Below are positions 1 through 9,157 of a DNA stretch of 64,000 nucleotides, piece after piece. This DNA comes from Capilliphycus robustus. Its GTDB lineage: Bacteria > Cyanobacteriota > Cyanobacteriia > Cyanobacteriales > Microcoleaceae. Position 1 is the first letter of the stretch. Each line of letters opens with the position of its first letter. The translations under genes and the position numbers were made by a program. Under the pieces are notes generated by a model. The model saw nothing but the letters and a program-made list of their open reading frames with translations. It searched no databases and was not told the DNA's origin. The stretch is from NCBI RefSeq assembly GCF_034932365.1, contig NZ_JAYGHR010000012.1, positions 25,169 through 89,168 of the forward strand, written 5' to 3'.

Positions 1-250
1 AGTACCGGGCCTGGATTATGGGTTTGTTGGCGGAGAACTTGTCCTGCCCAGAAACCGACTTGTAAAGCCAGGGGAGCGCTGAGAAGTTCGCCGACTCGTC
101 CTCGAATCCCATCGGTGCCGAATAGGGGTGTAGACGGGAGTTCGGTGATACTTCCAAAAAAGCTAACGGGAGAATGTCTCATAGATTGTGTTGGGTTAAC
201 GGGCTGATGTCGTCCTCCATCTTGAGTTCGGGCGGATGCTGCGACCATAA
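1..250 (+). ncRNA. Candidate structured RNA (multi-stem), possibly HEARO/IscB omega-RNA-like
   Basis: Seen: nested complementary segments. GTACCG (2-7) pairs with CGGTGC (113-118). ATGGG (18-22) pairs with CCCAT (108-112). GGC plus GAACTT (29-31, 35-40) pair with AAGTTCGCC (84-92). CCTG (43-46) pairs with CAGG (69-72). A further hairpin, GTCG...CGAC with inner CATC/GATG, lies near 211-243. No convincing protein spans the region and the composition is GC-richer than its surroundings. Inference: the nested long-range stem with a conserved-looking unpaired stretch at 94-107 reminds me of the HEARO RNAs that accompany IscB-type mobile elements and occur in many copies in filamentous cyanobacteria. 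No IscB reading frame follows, so this would be an RNA-only copy. The 5' end may lie outside the window. The family assignment is unverified. Confidence 0.4.
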
Positions 251-518
251 ACGTTCACTCCTCAAGTTACTCACACATTCATTGTGGAGGATACCATGTC
301 CGGAAGTGAGGTCAACACTAAATGGATTTTTTTAGGGGGGTAGGGTGAAGGTGTTGTGCAAGGATGGTGGATTGGTCAAGCTTCTCTCTATTGTATCGGC
401 AACTGCGTCAATTTATTCGGTTTGCTATCCAAGAGATAAAATAAAAATTGATCGTGAATGCTCGTCCTCAACCGTTATCGCTTCTGTTTAATGATCGTTT
501 TTAATCCAGGTTTAAATA
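251..518. other. Intergenic region upstream of the glycosylation genes
   Basis: Only very short reading frames are present: an ATG at 295 gives about 15 codons and an ATG at 364 gives about 26 codons. Neither resembles a known protein. An AT-rich stretch (about 430-518) directly precedes the GT-C gene and probably holds its promoter, but I see no clear -35/-10 pair. Confidence 0.4.
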
Positions 519-2234
519 ATGAATTCTCAACCCGATTTTAGCTCGCTGTCACGACCCGAAAAACAGTTGTGGAAGTTTCCCTACCGGATTTATTCTTTCT
601 TGTTTGTGGCTTTAATGGTTAGCTGTGGTATATTAGCTTATTCTCCGGTTTTAGATAACTTTTTTCTCTCGGATGATTTTGTGTTAATTGCTCTGTTTTC
701 TAAGTTAGGTGCTTGGGGGTTGTGGGTGAATCAACAACATGGTCAGTCTTTATTTTTTAGACCCGTTTTGAGTTTAATTAGTTTTCTGGATTATCAACTC
801 TGGGGGTTGAATCCTTTGGGTTATCATCTGACGAACTTATTCTTTCATTTGATGAATAGTTTAGCGGTGGGCTGGATTGCCTTTTTTTTAGCTAAGTATC
901 TAAAATTTGAACGAATTTATCAGAACTTTTTACCCTATTTAGCGGCGTTTATTTTTCTATTGCTTCCCTGTCATACTGAAGTGGTTTCTTGGATTTCCGC
1001 TCGAACCGATGGGGTTGCGACCTTTTTTGGTTTATTTTCATTTGCTCTTTATCTCGCTTATAAATGTTATTTCAAGCCTCGATTTTTGATGATTTCTTCT
1101 GTCTTTTTTTTAGCGGCTTTATTGTCAAAAGAATCGGTCGTAACTTATCCGGGCTTAATTATATTATTTGAGTTTTATGAATATTTTATCCAACAAAATT
1201 ATCGCAATAGTATGGCGGCTCGTTTTTCAATTTGTTCACTCTATATTTGGACTTTAATTATTTATTTTGGAACTCGATTTATTAAACTGGGTGAATTGGT
1301 GGGTGGATATGGGGAAGATGTTCACTTGAGTTTTGATCTTTATCGAATTGTCCAAAATCTTGTCATTTATCCGACGCGAGTTTTTTTTGCTCCCCGACTC
1401 GAATCAAATTTTCTATTCTGGTTATTTGCTTTTCTAGGTTTAGTTTTATTATTTTTAGGGTGTCTGGGGGTTTGCTGGCGATGTCGCCCAAAGTTTTCTG
1501 AGGTTCCCGCTCTTTTAGTGTTTTTGGTTGCTGCTTTTCTAACGGTTGTTTTACCTGCAATTAATGTTTCTGTGTCTACGGTTGATACTCAAGGAGAACG
1601 ATATTTATATTTTGCTTCAGGATTTGCGGCGATTTTTATGGCGATTATTCTCACTGTTATTTTGCAAAATATAGCTTTGATTCTAATCGTTTCAACGGTA
1701 ATATTAATGTTTTGGGGTACATCGGTTTATGATCTCAATCAAAACTGGAATACTGCGGCTGAAATTTCCAAAAATATTTTAGTCAGTTTACAGCAAATAC
1801 CTAAAGATCGGGTGATTATTAATAGTTTACCTGATAATTATCGTGGAGCTTATATTTATAGAACAGGACTGATTCAAGGTCTTTATCTATTTGATGAGAG
1901 TAACAAGTTTCAGATTGAATTCAACCGCACAAAAATTAATCGTGCTTTTGAAAATGTCAATTTCTCAACAGATAATATTCAGATTGTGATGAATCATAGT
2001 TTAGTTGAACCGAGTGATAGTATATTGATGAGTAATCCAGAAACAGGTGTTTATCAATTTAAACTGTCTAACCCGCAAGCCTCATTCTATGCTTGGAAGA
2101 AAAATGACTTAGAAACAGAAGATTACCAAGTCACAAATTTAGACTATCATCAATATGAACTGCGGTTTAGTGATTTAACCAGAGCCAAAGATTTAGTGTT
2201 TTATTCATCAGGTAAATTAGTTGACCAACTTTGA
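519..2234 (+). CDS. GT-C superfamily membrane glycosyltransferase-like protein
   Basis: The protein has 571 residues. A cytoplasmic N-terminus is followed by a membrane helix (about 25-45) and a first extracytoplasmic loop carrying an acidic FLSDDFVL motif (about 49-56). Eight or more further hydrophobic helices run to about residue 400, and a soluble C-terminal domain of about 160 residues follows. This architecture, an acidic DD pair in the first loop of a polytopic protein, is that of GT-C glycosyltransferases (PMT/ArnT/TMTC type), which use polyprenyl-phosphate sugars at the outer face of the membrane. It is the first of three codirectional genes, with the FAD-GtrA fusion 142 bp downstream. 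Glycosyltransferase activity is inferred from topology and motif; acceptor and sugar are unknown. Confidence 0.65.
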   Translation: MNSQPDFSSLSRPEKQLWKFPYRIYSFLFVALMVSCGILAYSPVLDNFFLSDDFVLIALFSKLGAWGLWVNQQHGQSLFFRPVLSLISFLDYQLWGLNPLGYHLTNLFFHLMNSLAVGWIAFFLAKYLKFERIYQNFLPYLAAFIFLLLPCHTEVVSWISARTDGVATFFGLFSFALYLAYKCYFKPRFLMISSVFFLAALLSKESVVTYPGLIILFEFYEYFIQQNYRNSMAARFSICSLYIWTLIIYFGTRFIKLGELVGGYGEDVHLSFDLYRIVQNLVIYPTRVFFAPRLESNFLFWLFAFLGLVLLFLGCLGVCWRCRPKFSEVPALLVFLVAAFLTVVLPAINVSVSTVDTQGERYLYFASGFAAIFMAIILTVILQNIALILIVSTVILMFWGTSVYDLNQNWNTAAEISKNILVSLQQIPKDRVIINSLPDNYRGAYIYRTGLIQGLYLFDESNKFQIEFNRTKINRAFENVNFSTDNIQIVMNHSLVEPSDSILMSNPETGVYQFKLSNPQASFYAWKKNDLETEDYQVTNLDYHQYELRFSDLTRAKDLVFYSSGKLVDQL

Positions 2235-2376
2235 ACCCAGTCTTCATCAACTTGATGATATTATCGAACTCGGTTTTCCCGCCTTGACTAAATTTCATCT
2301 CAATTTCTCGGGTTCCACCACAATTAGAACGAATGAGGTATCATTATGACAATTTGACGTAACTCAGTTTGGTGTG

Positions 2377-4245
2377 ATGGAGCCGATTTATATTTTAGGT
2401 GCGGGGCCTGCGGGACTTGCGGCAGCTTATCTCTTGACCCAGCAAGGTCAACGAGTCGTTGTAATTGAGCGAGACTCTCAAGTGGGCGGACTAGCGAAAA
2501 GCTTTGAATATAAAGGATTTATTCTTGACTATGGGCCACATCGATTTTATACCAAATTGGCTCCAGTTTTAAAGCTTTGGAATCAGGTTTTAAAAGAGGA
2601 ACAAGTCACCGTTAATCGCCTGACTCGCATTTATTACGGTGGTAAATATTTCAGTTATCCTCTCAAAGCAAAACAGGTTTTATTCGCCCTCGGTTGGTTA
2701 GAAAATCTGCGAATTATTATTTCTTATTTCGCCGCTCGTTTGTTTCCGAAACGCAACCCGAATAACTTTGCAGAATGGGTAACAGATCAGTTTGGACGGC
2801 GACTGTTTGAGATTTTCTTCCAAGGATATACCGAGAAAATTTGGGGAATTCCTTGTGAGGATATTAGTGCAGATTGGGCGGCTCAACGGATTAAAGGGTT
2901 ATCACTATTTAAAGCGGCTCGTCAGGCAATTTTTGGCAATGATGGTAAAGTTAAAACCCTGATTGAACAGTTTCAATTTCCCCGTTTAGGTTCGGGTCAA
3001 CTTTATGAAAAAATCGTTGATTATCTCCAGGAAAATCATCAAATCGTTTTATTAAATACTGAAGTCGTTCGAGTTCATCACGATAACTTTAAAGTGACTC
3101 ACGTTACTCTAAAAAATCGTCACACTCAAGAACATAAAACCGTTCCTTGTCGCAGTATTATTTCTTCAATTCCGATCACTCACTTGATGCAGCAAATAGA
3201 ATCCCCTCCCCCTTTACAAGTGATCAATGCTGCCAAATCTCTCAAGTTCCGCAATACAATTTTAGTCTATTTGATGGTAGAATCCGGTGATTTATTCCCC
3301 GATAATTGGCTCTATATCAATGACCCCAAAGTTCAGTTAGGACGAGTCACTAACTTTGCTAACTGGTCGCCTAGTATGCTCCCAAACTCTCAGCAAACGC
3401 CGCTTTGTTGTGAATATTGGTGCAATTTTGAGGATGATTTATGGCAATGTCCAGAAGATGAACTGCGGATCAAAGCTGAACAAGAACTGCGACAAGTTGG
3501 ACTCTTAAAACAGGAAAAAGTTGTTGAGGGGTTTGTGATTCGTTTACCGCGAACTTATCCGGTTTATGCAGGAAATTACAAAGAGGCTTTAGAAGAAATC
3601 AAAGCTTATCTTCAGTCTTTCCAAAATCTGCAAGTGATTGGTCGTTATGGATCGTTTAAATACAACAACCAAGACCATAGTTTATTAATGGGAATTCTCG
3701 CGGCTGAAAATATTATGACACCGAATAAACATGATCTTTGGGCGGTGAATAGCGATAGTGAATACGTGGAAGAAGCGGACGCAGACGCCACAACAACCGT
3801 CGCTAAAAAAGTTCATTCTCCTCGAAAATTACCTCAGTTACTTCAACAATTCGGAGGCTATCTATTTACAGGAGGAACTGCAACTGTAGTTGATGTTTTA
3901 GTATTTTCGATTTTAACTCAAGCAGGTTTGTGGTATGTTTATGCTTTAGTAATGAGTTGGTTTTTTGGCTTGAGTACCAACTTTTGGTTAAGTCGTCGTT
4001 TTGTCTTTGGAATTTATTGGAATAATTGGTGGCTTCAATACACGGTTTTTGCTTCCGTTGCGTTGAATAGTTTGTTAGCAAATTTAGGACTGTTACAACT
4101 GTTAATCAATGAAGCTGATTTCCATCCAACTCTCGCTCGTTTAGTCAGTTCGGCTTGTGTAGCGATGATTAGTTTTACAGGTCACAAACTGTATTCTTTT
4201 TCTCAACCTCATTCCCCTTCTAAACTCTCAGAACTTGAGTCTTAA
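2377..4245 (+). CDS. FAD-dependent oxidoreductase fused to a GtrA-family membrane domain
   Basis: The N-terminal 450 residues form an amine-oxidase/protoporphyrinogen-oxidase-like flavoprotein. The dinucleotide-binding motif is ILGAGPAGLAAAYLL at the start, with an acidic VIERD about 20 residues on and GGLAKSFEYKG after it. A C-terminal ATG-proximal FAD motif, GRYGSFKYNNQDHSLLMG, lies near residue 430. A linker follows, then four hydrophobic helices (about 490-610) starting QFGGYLFTGGTATVVDVLVF, the hallmark of GtrA proteins, which help move polyprenyl-linked sugars. Fusing the two in one chain is unusual. An ATG at 2377 and a GTG at 2374 are alternative starts; I prefer the ATG. It sits between two polytopic genes and ends 18 bp before the next, so the three are probably one operon. 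The substrate of the flavin domain is unknown. Confidence 0.75.
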   Translation: MEPIYILGAGPAGLAAAYLLTQQGQRVVVIERDSQVGGLAKSFEYKGFILDYGPHRFYTKLAPVLKLWNQVLKEEQVTVNRLTRIYYGGKYFSYPLKAKQVLFALGWLENLRIIISYFAARLFPKRNPNNFAEWVTDQFGRRLFEIFFQGYTEKIWGIPCEDISADWAAQRIKGLSLFKAARQAIFGNDGKVKTLIEQFQFPRLGSGQLYEKIVDYLQENHQIVLLNTEVVRVHHDNFKVTHVTLKNRHTQEHKTVPCRSIISSIPITHLMQQIESPPPLQVINAAKSLKFRNTILVYLMVESGDLFPDNWLYINDPKVQLGRVTNFANWSPSMLPNSQQTPLCCEYWCNFEDDLWQCPEDELRIKAEQELRQVGLLKQEKVVEGFVIRLPRTYPVYAGNYKEALEEIKAYLQSFQNLQVIGRYGSFKYNNQDHSLLMGILAAENIMTPNKHDLWAVNSDSEYVEEADADATTTVAKKVHSPRKLPQLLQQFGGYLFTGGTATVVDVLVFSILTQAGLWYVYALVMSWFFGLSTNFWLSRRFVFGIYWNNWWLQYTVFASVALNSLLANLGLLQLLINEADFHPTLARLVSSACVAMISFTGHKLYSFSQPHSPSKLSELES

Positions 4246-4263
4246 CCTGTAACTTTAACTGTA

Positions 4264-6516
4264 ATGTTTGACCGTAAAAATGACTCTAAACCTCCTTTAG
4301 CCTGGGTAGTTTGTATTACGCTAGTCAGTTGGATCGTTTTGGTTCCGATTGTGAATTCCATTCAGATTCCATTAGGAAATAAAACCGAAGTGATCTCACT
4401 GGCTTACCTAGAAAATATTAGCCCTTATACAGACTATTTGAAATATTTGATTCTATTGCTGGTTCCGCCGATGATAGCGGTTCTCGCTTTAAGGATAAAG
4501 GGGAAAACAATTGAGTCATTTTTTCAGGGTATTTTATCCATTGCCAAAAATAGACGAGTTTGGGTGATTACAACAGGACTATTATTAACGGCTTGGGTGA
4601 TTAATGTTCCCTTTGATCAGTTTAAAGTCAAAGAAACCTTAATTGATTCTTTTCACGAAGGAGAATATTTAGGGTTTCTTCCCAACTTTATGCAGTTAGA
4701 AAAGCCTTTTGTTAACACGGTTTTAATTCATGGTTGGGGAATGGATGTTTTACCGACTTGGTTAGCCACTCAGTTTATTTTTAATAACAATGGTATTGCT
4801 CTCACTCGCTTATTTGCTAATCTAGAGAATGTCATTACCAGTTTGGGATATTTCTGGATTTTTTGGGAACTCACCGCAGTCGCGAAACTGAAAAAATCCC
4901 GTTTACCCCTCTTTTTAGCTTCTTGTTTGTTATTTTGTATTCTTGATGGCATTTTCTTTAAATATGATGGGCGACGCGGAACTTTTTTCATTCTTCAGTT
5001 GGCTTTAACACTGCGATTTTTTAGAGTTATTGACATTCAGCCTAAACAGGCGCAAATTTTAGGATTTGTTTTAGGTGCATCAATTCCAGCGAGTTTTTTA
5101 TATGTTTATGATCGCGCTATTTATTTTGTAGCGGTTGATCTTTTTAGTTTGGGTTTGAGCTTATTTTTAGAGAAAAAAACGGCTAAAACTTGGTTTTTTA
5201 GTTCGGGGGTTGGTGCGATTTCTTCTCTAATCTTAATGACAGTATTGTTAGGTATTGAACAAATTAACGCTATCATTTCACAGGTTCTTTACTGGGGAAA
5301 ATATGGTCGATACATTTCTTTTATTCCGTTACCTCCGATAGAGATGACGTTCATCTCACAAAACTTTTGGTTAGCGATGTTAATTCAAGCTTTAGTTATC
5401 GTTTATTTATTGCTGGATTTCATAACTGAAAACCTCAAGTTTCGCCTGTTTTTTCAGAAAAATATTTGGATTCTTTTATTACTGTCGGCGTCTGTTGTTT
5501 ATATGAGAATTACTCTTGATCGCAGTGATTTAGGTCATGCTTATCAGGGTGCAATTCCGACTGTATTTTTATTAGCTTATTTAATCTGTATTGGCTATCG
5601 TCAATACTTACAACCTCAGTTAGATGAACTGAAGCTCAATTCTATTCATCAAATTATAATTATAATTATCCTATTAGGTTTAATTTCTTCGGAACCGGGA
5701 TTTAATTTCAAGACTGCTGTTAATAAAACTGTTAAGTTACCGAGTCGATTAGCTTTTTCTGATGAACAAATTCTTCAGCCTGATTATCTCGAAGCTTTAA
5801 CGGTAATGCAGCCTGAAATTCAGCAACAATCGTGTTTTTATACCTTAACGTCAGAGGGATTATGGTATTATTTATTTGATAAGCCCTCTTGTTCAAAATA
5901 TGGATATACTCTTTATTCAAAACCGATTGAAGCTCAAAAAGAAGTGATTCAAGAGTTAGAAGAAACTCAACCGGATATTATCTTACTCACCAATGCGATG
6001 TGGTATCAAAATCCTTGGGATGGCGTGTTAAAATCAGATTCTTCTGCTCTGATTTATCAGAATATTTTACAAAAATATCGACCTGATAAACTCATTCAAT
6101 CTCATTGGTTTTGGAAACGGAGTGATCGCCCTTTGACTTTGATTGAAACGAATCCTAACATTAACACCCTAAATGGATTTGTAGAAGTTCTACCGAATCA
6201 AGTGATTTCTAGAAATGATATTGTAGAATTGAGTGGATGGGCGGTTTTACCAGAAAAGCAAAAACCCGCAGATGCTGTTTATCTCAGTTATGGTGATCAA
6301 AATCAGTTAATTGCTGTGGGAAAAGTGAATCAAAATCGCTCAGATGTGGCTAAGGTTTTGTCTGTTATTAACTATAGTAATTCTGGTTGGTTGATTCGAG
6401 TTCCGATAACAGCTTTACCTTTAGGAAATACGGTGTTAAAAGTTTGGGCGTATGATGGAGAAACTGATAAATTAACACAAATCGGCTCAGAAATTCCGGT
6501 AGAAGTCACTCGATAG
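4264..6516 (+). CDS. Large polytopic membrane protein, probably surface-glycan related
   Basis: The protein has 750 residues, with about ten to twelve hydrophobic helices up to residue about 500 and then a soluble C-terminal region. The loop after the third helix has an acidic/His cluster, DSFHEGEYLGF (about 129-139), which could be the first-loop acidic motif of a GT-C enzyme. The last 110 residues look like a beta-rich Ig-like domain (ELSGWAVLPE, VLKVWAYDGE). I do not recognise the family with certainty. It starts 18 bp after the FAD-GtrA gene and ends at a hairpin terminator. Context suggests polyprenyl-linked sugar transfer or glycoprotein/exopolysaccharide assembly; this is inference from neighbours and topology. 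Confidence 0.5.
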   Translation: MFDRKNDSKPPLAWVVCITLVSWIVLVPIVNSIQIPLGNKTEVISLAYLENISPYTDYLKYLILLLVPPMIAVLALRIKGKTIESFFQGILSIAKNRRVWVITTGLLLTAWVINVPFDQFKVKETLIDSFHEGEYLGFLPNFMQLEKPFVNTVLIHGWGMDVLPTWLATQFIFNNNGIALTRLFANLENVITSLGYFWIFWELTAVAKLKKSRLPLFLASCLLFCILDGIFFKYDGRRGTFFILQLALTLRFFRVIDIQPKQAQILGFVLGASIPASFLYVYDRAIYFVAVDLFSLGLSLFLEKKTAKTWFFSSGVGAISSLILMTVLLGIEQINAIISQVLYWGKYGRYISFIPLPPIEMTFISQNFWLAMLIQALVIVYLLLDFITENLKFRLFFQKNIWILLLLSASVVYMRITLDRSDLGHAYQGAIPTVFLLAYLICIGYRQYLQPQLDELKLNSIHQIIIIIILLGLISSEPGFNFKTAVNKTVKLPSRLAFSDEQILQPDYLEALTVMQPEIQQQSCFYTLTSEGLWYYLFDKPSCSKYGYTLYSKPIEAQKEVIQELEETQPDIILLTNAMWYQNPWDGVLKSDSSALIYQNILQKYRPDKLIQSHWFWKRSDRPLTLIETNPNINTLNGFVEVLPNQVISRNDIVELSGWAVLPEKQKPADAVYLSYGDQNQLIAVGKVNQNRSDVAKVLSVINYSNSGWLIRVPITALPLGNTVLKVWAYDGETDKLTQIGSEIPVEVTR

Positions 6517-6519
6517 TTA

Positions 6520-6553
6520 AAAAACCCAGTTTCGAGAAAGTTACCGGGTTTTT
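6520..6553 (+). terminator. Hairpin terminator of the dispersed AAACCCGG family
   Basis: An imperfect inverted repeat, AAAACCCAGT...GTTACCGGGTTTTT, lies directly after the stop codon of the 750-residue membrane protein and ends in a T run. It is a degenerate member of the hairpin family found at least seven times in this window. Confidence 0.6.
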
Positions 6554-6575
6554 GAGGGTTTTTAGTTTTTACTTG

Positions 6576-6733
6576 TAGGGTGGGTGACAACCGATAACTC
6601 AATTGCTCAAGTTAAATTTTTTTGTGTCACCCACCCTACTCGATTTTTGCTTAGTAAGGTGGGTGACAACCGATAACTCAACTGCTCAAGTTAAATTTTT
6701 TTGTGTCACCCACCCTACTCGATTTTTGCTTAG
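6576..6733. repeat. Two tandem 79-bp repeats, each a hairpin
   Basis: Unit 1 is 6576-6654 and unit 2 is 6655-6733; they differ at two positions. Each unit carries the inverted repeat GGTGGGTGACA...TGTCACCCACC and ends in TCGATTTTTGCTTAG. The second unit contains the stop codon (TTA on the plus strand at 6730-6732) of the convergent GT4 gene. The pair could act as a terminator between the convergent genes. Confidence 0.85.
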
Positions 6734-7803
6734 AGATAATATTCAAGAATTTGAGCTGTTTTTTTCCCAGTTTTTTCCCATTTAAACTCTTTCGCTCTCG
6801 CTAATCCTAAATTCCGAAGATGCGATCGCATTTGACTATCATTGGCTAAAGTTTCCATCGCTTCTGTGAGTTCATTCACATCTAAAGGATTAATATATAA
6901 CGCCGCATCTCCTGCTACTTCCGGTAAAGAAGCGAGGTTAGAGGTAATCACAGGAGTTCCACAAGCCATCGCTTCTAGAACCGGAAAACCAAACCCTTCC
7001 CAAAGACTGGGAAAAACCAGTGCAATAGCTTGATTAATGATTCTTGTAAATTCTTGGGGTGAAACATAATCTAAAAATTTCACCTGTTGATTTAATCCTA
7101 ATTCTGCAACTTGGGCTTTGAGATTTGGGGTGTAAGTTGTATCAGTTGGCCCTGCGAACCAAAGTTCATAATCTGAACGATTTGAGAGTTGAGAAAATGC
7201 TGTAATTAATCGAGGTAAATTCTTATAAGCATCATGGCGACCAATATACAGAAAATAATTGCGGGTTGGTAAGTTTAAAAACTGAAATTTTTCGGGATTA
7301 TAACCTAACGGAATCGGTGTTATTTTTGTTTCGGGAAGTTGAAAAAACTGCACTAAATCTTGAGCCGTTGCTTGAGAATTACACACAATATGTTCGGCTT
7401 GGGATAACACCGTTGGCACATAATGTTTAAAGTAAGCAGTTAGGCGAGAACCCCGTCTCGGAAAGCGTAGAGGGATTAAATCATGTGCCATGACAATCGA
7501 ACGACAGGGAGAATATAACGGGGCTTCTGGGAGTGGAGAAAAGAGCAGATTTCCTCGCAGTTTGTGATAAATGGAGGGGAGTTTAAATTGAGTCCAAACT
7601 AAACGGCGAAAATGCCCTTTTGTCCCCTGAGCGGGCGTCATATTATTGGGAACGGGATAACAGGAATAATCGGGTTTAGATTCGGCGACTAATAAAGTTG
7701 GATTGAGCGGTTTGAGTTGAGGTAAAATCTGGCTAGCATAGACAGAAATACCTGTCGGTTCAGGAATGAGAACCGATAAATTAATCAGTAATAAATCAGA
7801 CAT
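6730..7803 (-). CDS. GT4-family (GT-B fold) glycosyltransferase
   Basis: The protein has 357 residues. The C-terminal half has the nucleotide-sugar binding signature of GT4 enzymes: FPSLWEGFGFPVLEAMACG followed by TPVITSNLASLPEVAGDAAL. The EGFGFPVLE stretch is the EX7E motif. YIGRHDAYKNLPRLITAF opens the C-terminal Rossmann domain. No signal peptide or membrane helix is seen, so it is probably a cytoplasmic or membrane-associated enzyme adding a sugar from an activated donor to a glycan or lipid carrier. It faces the glycosylation operon convergently. The last codon and stop lie inside a tandem repeat copy. Donor and acceptor cannot be told from sequence. Confidence 0.85.
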   Translation of the reverse strand: MSDLLLINLSVLIPEPTGISVYASQILPQLKPLNPTLLVAESKPDYSCYPVPNNMTPAQGTKGHFRRLVWTQFKLPSIYHKLRGNLLFSPLPEAPLYSPCRSIVMAHDLIPLRFPRRGSRLTAYFKHYVPTVLSQAEHIVCNSQATAQDLVQFFQLPETKITPIPLGYNPEKFQFLNLPTRNYFLYIGRHDAYKNLPRLITAFSQLSNRSDYELWFAGPTDTTYTPNLKAQVAELGLNQQVKFLDYVSPQEFTRIINQAIALVFPSLWEGFGFPVLEAMACGTPVITSNLASLPEVAGDAALYINPLDVNELTEAMETLANDSQMRSHLRNLGLARAKEFKWEKTGKKTAQILEYYL

Positions 7804-8019
7804 TAATACAAGGTATTTTTAGGATAATTTTAGAAGGCTATTGAATCAAAAATCAACTGATATTACTAGATAAACAGAGATGTTTTTAGAAGAGGGGCAG
7901 AACAGTTTGCCCCTAAAATTACAGGTTTTAGCACCTCATAAAAATCCCTAAATTGTTCTGAGAAGTGTTTCTGTCAATACAATATTAGGTCAGTTTTCCG
8001 AGTCAGTTTTACAGATGAA

Positions 8020-8436
8020 CTACTTTTGAGTTTTTTCTGCATAACCTCCTTCTTCGGGAAAACGAGTAATATCATCTTCTCCTAAATATTCTCCATTTTG
8101 AACTTCAATCATTACTAATGGAATTACTCCCGGGTTTTCAACTCGATGGGGAGTATTCATCGGAACATAGGTGGATTGTTTAGGGATCAGAACTGTTTCT
8201 TGACCCCCACAAATCACTTTAGCAGTACCCGCAACAACAATCCAATGTTCACTCCGATGATAGTGCATTTGGGTACTAATATGATATCCCGGATTCACAA
8301 CAATCCGATTAATACGATAGCGATCGCCCTCTTCTAAAACTGTCACCTGACCCCAAGGGGGTGTACGAGTTTGAGAAGTATCAGTTGTTGTGGGTGTCTC
8401 GGTTTGAACGGATGTGTCAGTATTATCTTTTGTCAT
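8020..8436 (-). CDS. Cupin protein, mannose-6-phosphate isomerase type II domain
   Basis: The protein has 138 residues. After a Thr-rich, probably disordered N-terminus (1-26) comes one cupin domain beginning PPWGQVTVLEEGDRYRI. Metal-binding cupin motifs are seen: HYHRSEHWIVVAGTAKV and later PMNTPHRVENPG. The whole resembles the C-terminal isomerase domain of bifunctional ManC/AlgA, which interconverts fructose-6-P and mannose-6-P, here without the guanylyltransferase part. Stand-alone versions are common in cyanobacteria. Proximity to glycosyltransferases fits a role in mannose/GDP-mannose supply, but small cupins of this type are not all proven isomerases. Confidence 0.75.
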   Translation of the reverse strand: MTKDNTDTSVQTETPTTTDTSQTRTPPWGQVTVLEEGDRYRINRIVVNPGYHISTQMHYHRSEHWIVVAGTAKVICGGQETVLIPKQSTYVPMNTPHRVENPGVIPLVMIEVQNGEYLGEDDITRFPEEGGYAEKTQK

Positions 8437-8512
8437 AATCCAAGTCGGGAATAAAAAGTGTTACAGCTATTATAGGTTCTAACACTAACAAACATAAGGT
8501 GTAAATATTCTG

Positions 8513-9157
8513 ATGAAAAAATGGATGGTTTGTCTGTTAGCAACTAGCTCCTTTTTTAGTTTATCTGTTCCGGTGTTCGCTTGGCCAACAATGGAGGAAG
8601 TCATTTACAACCAAATTCTCAAAGCCTGTCAAACTCTCTCTCACGAGGAAGCCTTAAATCAAGTGTTGGGGGAATATGGGGAGGAAGCCCAAAATAATTA
8701 TCAAATGTGGCAAGAAATTACCGCAGAAGATTGTGCAAATGCAACGGTTCCTCCTGATCCTTCGGGGATTAAAGGTCAATGTTCGAGTGAATTTGCTTCA
8801 ACAGGGGAAAAAATCGACACTTCTAATTTAACCTGGAGAGAATGTTGGCTAGAAGTAACTGAGAATAAAATTCTGTTTAAAACAACTTTTGATACAACAG
8901 CAATGGTCGGAAATCAGAATTCTAAATCTCAGTTTATAGTGACTGAACAGCAATATAATTTTCCGGAAGCGATGCGAGATTATTGGGATGAATATGAAGC
9001 CACAGGTTACTGTGAATTAAGTGAGAAAGAAACGATTTGTAATTTCCAATTAAATCAGGGTCAATGGTTCCAGATTTTCAAGCCTGATTTGAATTCAGAT
9101 TTGCAGATTTATCAACTAAGTGACAAGCCACAAAATGTCCTTGTTCAACCTCTCTAA
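8513..9157 (+). CDS. Secreted hypothetical protein
   Basis: The protein has 214 residues. It has a classical signal peptide (MKKWMVC, hydrophobic core, FSLSVPVFA-W cleavage, about residue 23). The mature part is acidic and has several cysteines (KACQTL, EDCANA, GQCSSE, RECWLE, GYCELS, TICNFQ), suggesting disulfides in the periplasm or outside the cell. I do not recognise a family. It diverges from the cupin gene by 76 bp. Its last 80 bp overlap the 3' end of the convergent ABC ATPase gene, an uncommon arrangement. The ATG start is supported by the signal peptide. Confidence 0.6.
   Translation: MKKWMVCLLATSSFFSLSVPVFAWPTMEEVIYNQILKACQTLSHEEALNQVLGEYGEEAQNNYQMWQEITAEDCANATVPPDPSGIKGQCSSEFASTGEKIDTSNLTWRECWLEVTENKILFKTTFDTTAMVGNQNSKSQFIVTEQQYNFPEAMRDYWDEYEATGYCELSEKETICNFQLNQGQWFQIFKPDLNSDLQIYQLSDKPQNVLVQPL

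Noticed and set aside
6603..6785. 60-codon frame over the tandem 79-bp repeats
   Set aside because: The translation repeats itself with the DNA repeat (VKFFCVTHPTRF twice) and reads hairpin sequence; not coding.
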